Below, piece after piece: positions 1-6,318 of a DNA stretch of 7,019 bases (position 1 is its first letter; every line of letters begins with the position of its first letter). Made by a program: the position numbers and the translations under genes. This DNA comes from Actinomycetota bacterium (lineage in GTDB: Bacteria > Actinomycetota > Acidimicrobiia > Acidimicrobiales > Ilumatobacteraceae), in assembly GCA_009705435.1 (NCBI GenBank), contig WLTJ01000084.1, forward strand, positions 1-7,019, in the 5' to 3' direction. The notes under the pieces were generated by a model. That model saw only the letters and a program-made list of their open reading frames with translations. It had not been told where the DNA came from and did not search any database.

Positions 1-711
1 CATCATCTGAATTGAGTTCGTCGTAGCGGTATCCACATCAATGTCCCAGTCGCCGTAGACCTGCTTCTTCATCTGCGCCCAACTCGTTGGTGAACAATTT
101 TGTGCAAGATCAGCGGCGTACGCCAGAACATGGCCCATCAACTCCTCACCAGCCACGACTCCATTCACCAACCCCATCTGCATTGCTTCATCAGCAGTAA
201 TGACCCGACCTGACAAGAGCAAATCAAGTGCTCGTGGCATGCCAATCAACTTTGGTAGAACCCATGAGGATCCATATTCACAAATCAGACCGCGTCGACT
301 AAACGATGTCGTCAATTTGATTCCACTGGCGGCGAAGCGAAGATCACAAAACGCGGCCAAAACGAAACCAACGCCAGCTGCTGCGCCATTGAGAGCAGCG
401 ATGATTGGCTTGGGATAGGAAACGAAATCACTAAAGCGACCGCCACCTGTGGCTGGTCCCGCGCCACCTGCAGGGTTAGCGCGAATTTGATTGAGCGCGT
501 CCATGTCAGCACCTGGACAAAAGCCGCGACCCGCGCCGGTGATCACGACAACACGCGCCCCAGGGTTGAGGCGGCACTCTTCAAGTCGAGCGAAAAACTG
601 CTTCGACATTGCGGCGCTCCAAGCATTCATCCGATCAGGATTGTTCAAGGTGATCACGCCGATACCCGGTTCTTGCACTGACAGGAGAACTAACTCAGAC
701 TGATTCGACAT
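1..711 (-). CDS. Enoyl-CoA hydratase/isomerase (crotonase) family protein, 3' end cut by the window edge
   Basis: The frame reads from ATG at 711 to the left edge with no stop, giving 237 residues of a protein usually about 260 long. It has the crotonase fold: ITLNNPDRMNAWS near residues 20-32 (CoA-binding start), ITGAGRGFCPGADM at 57-70 (oxyanion-hole strand), and NGAAAGVGFVLAAFCD at 108-123. The two glutamates used by classical enoyl-CoA hydratase are absent: the first position is Val117 and the second appears to be around Phe137. Glu145 in GLICEYGSSWVLPKLIG matches the position of the catalytic Glu of delta3,delta2-enoyl-CoA isomerases. It therefore acts on acyl-CoA, and isomerase or another crotonase chemistry is more likely than hydration; the substrate is unknown. 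The start overlaps the end of lgt by 17 bp. AAGAGG abuts the ATG directly and AAAGGA lies 14 nt upstream, neither well spaced, so coupling to lgt translation is likely. The family is sure; the reaction is inference. Confidence 0.9.
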   Translation of the reverse strand, partial: MSNQSELVLLSVQEPGIGVITLNNPDRMNAWSAAMSKQFFARLEECRLNPGARVVVITGAGRGFCPGADMDALNQIRANPAGGAGPATGGGRFSDFVSYPKPIIAALNGAAAGVGFVLAAFCDLRFAASGIKLTTSFSRRGLICEYGSSWVLPKLIGMPRALDLLLSGRVITADEAMQMGLVNGVVAGEELMGHVLAYAADLAQNCSPTSWAQMKKQVYGDWDIDVDTATTNSIQMM

Positions 712-1543
712 CCTCTTGACGATAGTCCTTTGCCAACACGACCTTGCGAGCCTGACGTGCATCACTAGCCAAATAGGCGCTTGCACCGAGAATCAGAATC
801 AGTGCAGTCCATTGGTTCAAGCGCAATCCTCCGCCCTCCTTGGCCGCATCAATGCGTAACCCTTCAACCCAAAAACGACCAATGCCGTATCCCATGACGT
901 ACACCGCTAGCAATCGGCCTGGTCGCGCTGCCAACATTCGGCGACCCACAACAATCAAAATCATTGTCAGTGCCAAGTTCCATAATGACTCGTACAAAAA
1001 AGTCGGATGGAACAAAGTTCCCGCTGGATAGCCAGCATCCAAAACTTTGTCTGCATCAACTCTCAAACCCCACGGCAGAGTCGTTGGTCCACCAAATAAC
1101 TCTTGATTCCACCAATTTCCCCAGCGCCCTACGGCTTGAGCCAATGGCAACGCGGGTGCGACTGCCCACAAGGTCTGCGCAACGGGAAGATTCTCTCTCT
1201 TCAACGCCCAGACTCCCACAATGATGCCTAACAACATTCCGCCGGGAATCCCTAGTCCCCCTTTCCAAATTTTGATGATGTCAAAGGGGTGATCAGAAAA
1301 GCGACCCCATTCTGTGGCCACGTGATAGAGACGTGCACCAATCACGCCCGCTGGCACCGCCCACATGGCGACATTATTCACCTGCTCAGGGCCACCGATA
1401 CCGATCAAAGTCATCCGTTTGCCCCACAAGCGGACTCCCAAAATCACCCCTAGAGCAATCATCAAGCCGTAGGCACGCAATTGCAATGGGCCGAGGTGAA
1501 TCGCCGAGCTACCGGGGCTCGGGATATACGAAAGGAGGTTCAC
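695..1543 (-). CDS. lgt: Prolipoprotein diacylglyceryl transferase
   Basis: This 282-residue polytopic membrane protein transfers a diacylglyceryl group from phosphatidylglycerol to the lipobox cysteine of prelipoproteins, the first step of bacterial lipoprotein maturation. Family marks seen in order are: LRAYGLMIALG (residues 22-32) with the early Tyr; GARLYHV (69-75); GGLGIPGG (95-102); the Lgt signature GRWGNWWNQELFG (139-151) with Arg140, Asn143 and Glu148; HPTFLYES (179-186); and GIGRFWVEGLRID (220-232) with Arg223 and Glu227. Hydrophobic stretches throughout fit a seven-helix protein, and the length is normal. The Trp-rich signature resembles actinobacterial Lgt. Pro100 sits where E. 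coli and Firmicute enzymes have a His. The GTG start overlaps the TGA of the upstream hydrolase (GTGA), and AAGG lies 7 nt before it. The stop lies inside the next gene. Identification is firm. Confidence 0.97.
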   Translation of the reverse strand: MNLLSYIPSPGSSAIHLGPLQLRAYGLMIALGVILGVRLWGKRMTLIGIGGPEQVNNVAMWAVPAGVIGARLYHVATEWGRFSDHPFDIIKIWKGGLGIPGGMLLGIIVGVWALKRENLPVAQTLWAVAPALPLAQAVGRWGNWWNQELFGGPTTLPWGLRVDADKVLDAGYPAGTLFHPTFLYESLWNLALTMILIVVGRRMLAARPGRLLAVYVMGYGIGRFWVEGLRIDAAKEGGGLRLNQWTALILILGASAYLASDARQARKVVLAKDYRQEDVESV

Positions 1544-2313
1544 CCAGTCACCTTGGCGGTAAAGGCGAGAGCCAATTCATTGATCAAATCCTTGTCATAA
1601 TCCTGCGTCGCCACATGGAAACTGCGCTCAAGCAAAGTTCTTTCCACAGGTCCACCCCACTGCTCTGCCAATTGATCGCTAGTGGCTGGATCAACGACGT
1701 GATCGTTCTTCGATGTGATCAGCAACATCGGGATCGAGCACGAACTATATTGCGACAGCATCGGTTTGATCCCATCTTCAACCATGGAAACCAAAGGTGC
1801 CAAAGGTGTTCCCGCGTACGAACTTTCTTTCACATTCGGATCAGCAATGTCCGAACCAATACCTGGGAATACTTCGGTTCCTTCAGCAAGCAAACCCTTC
1901 ACCATTTCCAACATTTCTTCGGCTTGAGGCTGCGAGGCGGGGTTGATACACACGATGCCAGACACCGTTGGTTGGCGCAATGCAGTCCACAGAGTCAATG
2001 CTCCGCCCATAGACAATCCAGCCACGACAACTTTGTCAACCCGCGCAGCAAGTCGCGCATACGCCGCCGCCACTTCTGCGGTCCAGTCACTCCAGCGAGT
2101 CGGAATCATGTCTGAAATATCAGTTCCGTGACCTGGAAGACGCGGAAGTTCTACGTCATATCCTGCCTGAGCAAAACTCTCAGCTACTCCGCGCATTGAT
2201 GACGGATTTCCCGTGAAACCGTGAATGCATAAGGCCCCAATTCGAAGGTCTCCACTATGGCTCCAAGATTCTGCACCAACTACAACTGCGGCTTTGTCGA
2301 CATGTTTACTCAT
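1540..2313 (-). CDS. Alpha/beta hydrolase, Est30-type carboxylesterase / monoacylglycerol lipase-like
   Basis: This 257-residue alpha/beta hydrolase most resembles the Geobacillus Est30 carboxylesterase and related monoglyceride lipases. The oxyanion loop is HGFTGNP (residues 31-37), followed by the LPGHG segment (59-63). The nucleophile is Ser101 in GLSMGG, the acid is Asp204 in SKNDHVVDP, and the base is His233 in SFHVATQDYDKD. The Ser-Asp and Asp-His spacings and the HxxTxDxDxD tail are those of the Est30 group. The protein starts with no signal peptide, so it is probably cytoplasmic and cleaves short acyl esters or monoacylglycerols; the true substrate cannot be read. It follows the HD-GYP gene by 48 bp and its stop overlaps the lgt GTG by 4 bp, suggesting co-translation with lgt. 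No strong Shine-Dalgarno sequence precedes the ATG. Its placement before lgt hints at lipid chemistry, but that is only context. Confidence 0.93.
   Translation of the reverse strand: MSKHVDKAAVVVGAESWSHSGDLRIGALCIHGFTGNPSSMRGVAESFAQAGYDVELPRLPGHGTDISDMIPTRWSDWTAEVAAAYARLAARVDKVVVAGLSMGGALTLWTALRQPTVSGIVCINPASQPQAEEMLEMVKGLLAEGTEVFPGIGSDIADPNVKESSYAGTPLAPLVSMVEDGIKPMLSQYSSCSIPMLLITSKNDHVVDPATSDQLAEQWGGPVERTLLERSFHVATQDYDKDLINELALAFTAKVTG
1551..1554 (-). promoter_or_regulatory. Ribosome binding site of lgt, inside the hydrolase 3' end
   Basis: AAGG on the minus strand lies 7 nt upstream of the lgt GTG, within the last codons of the hydrolase. It supports the GTG at 1543 and re-initiation at the GTGA stop/start overlap. 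Confidence 0.5.
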
Positions 2314-2361
2314 GATCTATTTCTACCGCATGAGGAACATGAAACTAGGGTCGCTCACGAC

Positions 2362-4065
2362 TCAGGTATGAACAATGCGCATGAAAGCCTCGACCACCGT
2401 CGGATCGAACTGAGTTCCAGCGGCGCGAGCGATGTAGCGCACGGCATCATCAACCGTCCATGCTTTTTTATACACCCGTTCGCTAGTCAATGCATCAAAG
2501 ACATCGGCCACGGCGCAAATCCGACCAGATAACGGGACCTCAGTTGCCCCGATCTGACGCGGGTACCCAGTTCCATCCCATCTTTCATGGTGGTTCAAGG
2601 CAACTTCTTGCGCTAACTGCACCAATGGCGAATGACTTCCGGACAAAATTCGAGCACCGACCGTGGTATGCGTCTTCATCACTTCAAACTCAGCTGGACT
2701 CAGAGGGCCAGGCTTCAAAAGAATTGAATCTGGTATTGCAACTTTGCCAATGTCATGCAATCGCGCTGCTAATCGTAAACGCTCGCACCATGCGTGATCT
2801 TGACCTAAGAGCTCTGCTATTTCTCCACACATGTCTCCCACGCGAGTCGTGTGTTCACCCGTGTCTGTGTCGCGAAACTCTCCTAAGATCGCTAAACGCT
2901 CAAGAGCCTCCAATTGAAACTGCTCAAGTTCTGTTGTGCGACCCAAAACCAAACCTTCGAGTTCGCTGGTGCGCAATCGCAAAATCTCAGCCTGCTGACG
3001 CGACTCCTCCGCTTCGTGGGCAACCTGCAAAGTTTTAATCCGAATATCAGTGCCCTCATTGAAGATCAGTTGATTGGTTTCGAACTTGAGATCTAAGTGC
3101 TGAACGGCCTCTTCAAAGCGACACAGACGTTTGTACACCTCCGCTAGCGAGGAGTGAGCCGCCAAGATCGTGGGCTTAGCTCCAACGACTTGCGCCAACT
3201 CAAGGGCATGGTGCAAATGTATGAGTGCTTGCTCCTCGCACGAGGCCTCGATTTCTACCTGCCCACAGGCCAACTCGACTCTGGCACGCACGGCGTCATC
3301 AAAGGCGATGCTTGAAGAATCAAGAATTGCCAGAGCCCCATTCAGAAGTTGGCGCGCTTTATCAAAATTTCCGAGACCCCGGTAGGCGCTTGCCAGGGCT
3401 GCCAAAACTTCGGGAAGAAAGGCGACCGCATGAACGCGGCACAACTCAAGTGCTTTTTCACCGATTTCAATGGCGATCTCATACTCACCACGTTCAGCAC
3501 GTAATGCTGAAATATTTGACCAAGTGATTGCATCAAAGTCGGGGCGATTTAATTGGGCATTGGCATTAATGGCCGCCTCATAATTGACGATCGCTCGATT
3601 GGTGTCACCTAATTCGTGATAGATCGTGGCAATTGTGTTGAGCATGTTGCCTTCGTCAATTCGGTGTCCCGTGCCGCGGTAACAATCAAGCGCCTGCAAG
3701 CAACACGACAGAGCCTCGCTGTGGTTACCAGAGTTTGTGTGCACTAGCCCAATGAGATTCAAAGCCCAAGCCATCACCAATGGCACATCGTGAGTCATCG
3801 CGAAGTCACGCGCCTCAACAGCGAGAGCGAAAGCATCACCGGGCTGGCCGTCATAGTGCGCCAAAGATGCCAGTCGATAGAGCGACTCTGCCTCACATGG
3901 CTGATCATTTTCAGAGCGCGCCACGGCGCGTGCTTGCTGAACAAGGGTGCGTGATCTCTCTGGTTCGGTGGTTTCGTGAGCACGGGCGAGATCTAGCAAC
4001 AGACGCGCCGAAGCATGCGAGCGACTCCGAACTTCCGCTGCACCTATGCCAACTTGAGAAATCAA
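2362..4065 (-). CDS. TPR-repeat sensor with C-terminal HD-GYP phosphodiesterase domain
   Basis: This 567-residue protein has about seven degenerate 40-residue TPR-like helical repeats (about residues 20-340), a charged coiled coil (about 340-390, heptad-like around SELEGLVLGRTTELEQFQ), and a complete HD-GYP domain (about 390-567). HD-GYP domains hydrolyse cyclic di-GMP to pGpG or GMP. The metal and substrate residues are present with canonical spacing: His405 (GEHTTRV), His437-Asp438 and Lys441 (HDIGK), His466 (KTHTTVG), His492-His493 (HHERWDGTGYP, the GYP motif), and Asp521 (VADVFDAL). Asp401 stands where some family members have a third-metal Glu. There is no receiver domain, membrane segment or GGDEF domain, so input is probably a cytosolic partner or ligand bound by the TPRs. 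The TTG start at 4065 is chosen because AGGAG lies 5 nt upstream. It is the first gene of the minus-strand run and divergent from the M48 gene. Domain calls are firm; the signal is unknown. Confidence 0.94.
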   Translation of the reverse strand: MISQVGIGAAEVRSRSHASARLLLDLARAHETTEPERSRTLVQQARAVARSENDQPCEAESLYRLASLAHYDGQPGDAFALAVEARDFAMTHDVPLVMAWALNLIGLVHTNSGNHSEALSCCLQALDCYRGTGHRIDEGNMLNTIATIYHELGDTNRAIVNYEAAINANAQLNRPDFDAITWSNISALRAERGEYEIAIEIGEKALELCRVHAVAFLPEVLAALASAYRGLGNFDKARQLLNGALAILDSSSIAFDDAVRARVELACGQVEIEASCEEQALIHLHHALELAQVVGAKPTILAAHSSLAEVYKRLCRFEEAVQHLDLKFETNQLIFNEGTDIRIKTLQVAHEAEESRQQAEILRLRTSELEGLVLGRTTELEQFQLEALERLAILGEFRDTDTGEHTTRVGDMCGEIAELLGQDHAWCERLRLAARLHDIGKVAIPDSILLKPGPLSPAEFEVMKTHTTVGARILSGSHSPLVQLAQEVALNHHERWDGTGYPRQIGATEVPLSGRICAVADVFDALTSERVYKKAWTVDDAVRYIARAAGTQFDPTVVEAFMRIVHT

Positions 4066-4200
4066 CTGCTCTCCTGACCGACTTCCAACATGATGTTTTC
4101 GGCTCCGCTTGGCCCGAACTTGAATAAAACCTTAAAAATTCCCATTTATCAGGCAAGATGTACGAGGAAAGGGCCACCAAAACTGAAAGCTAGGCAACTT
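4066..4200. promoter_or_regulatory. Divergent intergenic region between the HD-GYP and M48 peptidase genes
   Basis: If the M48 gene starts at the GTG at 4201, these 135 bp are non-coding and must carry both divergent promoters. An AT-rich patch at about 4120-4150 stands out. On the plus strand TTGAAT (4120-4125) followed by ATTTAT (4144-4149) could be a weak -35/-10 pair with an 18-nt spacer. On the minus strand TTGCCT precedes an AT-rich run, but no clear -10 could be chosen. The sites are inferred from layout rather than from strong consensus matches. Confidence 0.4.
4071..4075 (-). promoter_or_regulatory. Ribosome binding site fixing the TTG start of the HD-GYP gene
   Basis: AGGAG on the minus strand lies 5 nt before the TTG at 4065-4063. 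It is the strongest Shine-Dalgarno match in the window and decides the non-ATG start. I found no in-frame ATG or GTG just upstream that would compete. Confidence 0.7.
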
Positions 4201-5124
4201 GTGACGCCACCAAAGATCGACAGCAAGGGCCGTAGTCGCCGGGCTCGTCATTTTGATCGTGCCGCTCTCTATGCCTTCGTCCCCGTGATCGCCATTATTC
4301 CGGTCTGGCTTATTGCCATGACATTGCTCTGGCTCCCCATTGGATGGCTCACGAATATCGCTCTATGGGAGATGTTGTTCGCCTACTTGGCCGCCGGATC
4401 AACATTATTTATCCCTAGCGTGCAGCGCCGTATCTTGACTCTCTTGATGGGCGCCCGCAAACCCACGTCGGGTGAGGCCCCAAAATTACAAAGCGCTTTC
4501 AACGAAGTGACTCAAGCATGGCATCTACGCGATCGAAACTTTGCTGTTGGGGTCGTGGACGATACCGAACTCAATGCCTTCGCTAGTGGCGGTCACCTAG
4601 TGATTGTCACATCTTTCGCTATCACAGAACTCAACCATGACGAATTGTGTGGCGTTCTGGCCCACGAATTATGCCATCATCTCGGTTCGCATACCGTTGC
4701 TCTGACCATTGGACAGTGGCTCACTTTGCCAGTTTATTTTCTAGCTCGCGTCGGCGCATTCATGCGCAATGTTTCTCACGCAGCCACAGACACGTTTGCG
4801 CGCCGCTCAGAATTAGCGCGCTTACTCGGTCGTTTCATTGCCGCGATCTTCAACGCTATGTCTCTATTTTTTAACGCTGGGTATTCTGCAATCAGATTTC
4901 TTGGAAACATGGTTGGTCGCTCGGCCGAGTTCCATGCTGACCAACGGGTGGTCCGAATGGGTTATGGTCGCCAACTCGCGGCTGCTTTAAAAAGAACAAT
5001 TGTGTCTGGCATGCGTTCAACTTCACACCCTCCCGCACGTACGCGTATCGCCCGCATTGAAGCCGCCCTACGGCCAGACCGCAAAGGTCATCCTTCAACG
5101 ACTCGTCCTAAACGGCAGCCGTGA
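4201..5124 (+). CDS. M48 family (HtpX/Ste24-like) membrane zinc metallopeptidase
   Basis: From the GTG at 4201 this is a 307-residue integral membrane peptidase. A basic N-terminus is followed by two hydrophobic helices (about residues 25-71). The zinc site HELCH (155-159; His155, Glu156, His159) lies in a long LCGVLAHELCHHLGSH block, and Glu243 in AEFHADQ is the third ligand, 87 residues later, as in M48 enzymes. Hydrophobic stretches between the ligands (about 170-185 and 213-235) may be further membrane segments. HtpX-like proteases degrade misfolded or damaged membrane proteins; the substrate here is unknown. The frame is open further upstream to ATG codons at 4090 and 4093. Those lack a Shine-Dalgarno sequence and would leave only 24 bp to the divergent gene, whereas AGG lies 6 nt before the GTG. 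The start is therefore moderately sure and the family is firm. It is divergent from the HD-GYP gene and 126 bp upstream of hemE. Confidence 0.9.
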   Translation: MTPPKIDSKGRSRRARHFDRAALYAFVPVIAIIPVWLIAMTLLWLPIGWLTNIALWEMLFAYLAAGSTLFIPSVQRRILTLLMGARKPTSGEAPKLQSAFNEVTQAWHLRDRNFAVGVVDDTELNAFASGGHLVIVTSFAITELNHDELCGVLAHELCHHLGSHTVALTIGQWLTLPVYFLARVGAFMRNVSHAATDTFARRSELARLLGRFIAAIFNAMSLFFNAGYSAIRFLGNMVGRSAEFHADQRVVRMGYGRQLAAALKRTIVSGMRSTSHPPARTRIARIEAALRPDRKGHPSTTRPKRQP

Positions 5125-5250
5125 GACTCTCGGTGTGCCGGGTGTCCATGTCGTGAAGTGATGCCGAATATGTCACAACTCGGCGAATCTCTCTCGATAG
5201 TTCTTGAACAGTCCGTTGCCTGAGCAAGCGCAGAGATAGCGTCGCAACTG
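5125..5250 (+). promoter_or_regulatory. hemE upstream region with a possible leaderless promoter and an inverted repeat
   Basis: These 126 bp separate the M48 gene from hemE. No good Shine-Dalgarno sequence precedes the hemE ATG. TAGCGT (5237-5242) fits an actinobacterial TANNNT -10 element ending 8 nt before the ATG, with TTGCCT (5216-5221) as a short-spaced -35 (15 nt). A leaderless hemE transcript is therefore possible. An inverted repeat, GCCGA at 5163-5167 and TCGGC at 5180-5184 with a 12-nt loop, has no T-run after it. It is not a convincing terminator; it could be an operator or chance. All of this is inference from motif matches. Confidence 0.3.
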
Positions 5251-6318
5251 ATGTCGACGTCACCCAACGCCACCACCGAATCACCATTTCTTGCCGCCGC
5301 TGCGGGTCGTCATTACCTGCACACGCCTGTGTGGTTCATGCGCCAAGCCGGGCGCAGTCTCCCCGAATACAAAGCCATACGTGGAGATGGAAGCATTCTT
5401 GAGGCCATCAAGCAGCCCGATTTGGCTGCCGAAATTACCCTGCAACCAGTTCAGCGTTACGGAGTTGATGCTGCGGTCCTCTTTAGCGACATCGTGGTCC
5501 CACCCCATGCAGTGGGATTCGGCATTGATGTCGCCCCTGGGACAGGACCAGTCGCCGAGAATCCCTTTCGTTCACCGGAGGATCTTTTGCGCTTGCGTCC
5601 CCTTGAACCCCACAGCGATCTCGCCTACGTCATTGAGACCGTAAAAATACTTGCTAGCGAACTTCCTGCCAGCGTTCCGTTGCTGGCTTTCGCTGGAGCC
5701 CCATTTACGGTGGCTAGTTATCTCATCGAAGGTCGCCCATCGCGCACCTACCAAAATACAAAACGGATGATCCATCTTGAGCCCGCTCTCTGGCATCAAC
5801 TGATGGATCGCCTCACTCAACATGCTGTGGCCTTCATTGATGCTCAACTGAGTGCGGGTGCTCAGGCGTTCCAACTTTTTGACTCATGGGCTGGTGCACT
5901 TTCAAACTCCGACTATCGCGAGTTCGTACTCCCCCACAGCAAAAATGTTTTTCAGCAACTCCGCGAACTACATCCAACTAAACCAGGCATTCACTTTGGC
6001 ATCGGCTGTGATCACCTTCTGGAATCCATGTATGAGGCTGGACCACAGATCATGGGCCTGGACTGGAGAACATCAATTTCTGCCGCTCGCGCACGCATGG
6101 GTTCGTCGCTCATCGTTCAAGGCAATCTTGACCCAGCCCTCATCTTGGCTGGTCCTCAACCCGCCTTGGCGGGAGCGGAGCGAGTCATCAAAGATAATGC
6201 AGGGCATCCTGGCCATATTTTTAATCTCGGTCATGGTGTTGATCCCGCTACTGACCCAACGATCCTTGAAGATGTCGTTGCTTTTGTCCATGAATCTACG
6301 AGAGTTGAACAATCCTGA
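5251..6318 (+). CDS. hemE: Uroporphyrinogen decarboxylase
   Basis: This 355-residue cytoplasmic enzyme removes the four acetate carboxyls of uroporphyrinogen III to give coproporphyrinogen III. The signature PVWFMRQAGRSLPEY (residues 26-40) with Arg31 and Arg35 is intact. Asp80 in LFSDIVVPP corresponds to the essential catalytic Asp. GAPFTVASYLIEG (149-161) supplies Tyr157, and His328 lies in HIFNLGHGV (322-330). QLFDSWAG and GNLDP are also present, and the length is normal. ATG 5251 is the only sensible start: an in-frame TGA lies at 5221-5223, and the next Met (30) is inside the signature. The stop TGA overlaps the ATG of the ferrochelatase gene (TGATG), so the two are translationally coupled, as in hemEHY of Bacillus subtilis. 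Identification is firm. Confidence 0.98.
   Translation: MSTSPNATTESPFLAAAAGRHYLHTPVWFMRQAGRSLPEYKAIRGDGSILEAIKQPDLAAEITLQPVQRYGVDAAVLFSDIVVPPHAVGFGIDVAPGTGPVAENPFRSPEDLLRLRPLEPHSDLAYVIETVKILASELPASVPLLAFAGAPFTVASYLIEGRPSRTYQNTKRMIHLEPALWHQLMDRLTQHAVAFIDAQLSAGAQAFQLFDSWAGALSNSDYREFVLPHSKNVFQQLRELHPTKPGIHFGIGCDHLLESMYEAGPQIMGLDWRTSISAARARMGSSLIVQGNLDPALILAGPQPALAGAERVIKDNAGHPGHIFNLGHGVDPATDPTILEDVVAFVHESTRVEQS

Noticed and set aside
1531..1540. AAAGGAGGTT on the plus strand, a perfect Shine-Dalgarno match
   Set aside because: No start codon follows at a workable distance that opens a credible plus-strand gene. On the coding strand it simply encodes Asn-Leu-Leu of Lgt.
1333..2115. A 260-residue plus-strand open frame across the lgt/hydrolase junction
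   Set aside because: It is antisense to two firmly identified genes, has low-complexity Arg/His/Ser-rich composition with no recognisable motif, and spans a gene boundary, as expected of a shadow frame.
2464..2470. Run of T (A on the coding strand) as a possible slippage or frameshift site in the HD-GYP gene
   Set aside because: The frame continues correctly through it into the end of the domain, the run is short, and no alternative frame of interest follows.
2490..3038. A 182-residue plus-strand frame opposite the HD-GYP domain
   Set aside because: It is antisense to a domain with all metal ligands intact and has no motif, consistent with a shadow frame.
5163..5184. Inverted repeat GCCGA/TCGGC as a terminator after the M48 gene
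   Set aside because: The stem is only 5 bp with a 12-nt loop and no T-run follows, so it does not support an intrinsic terminator.
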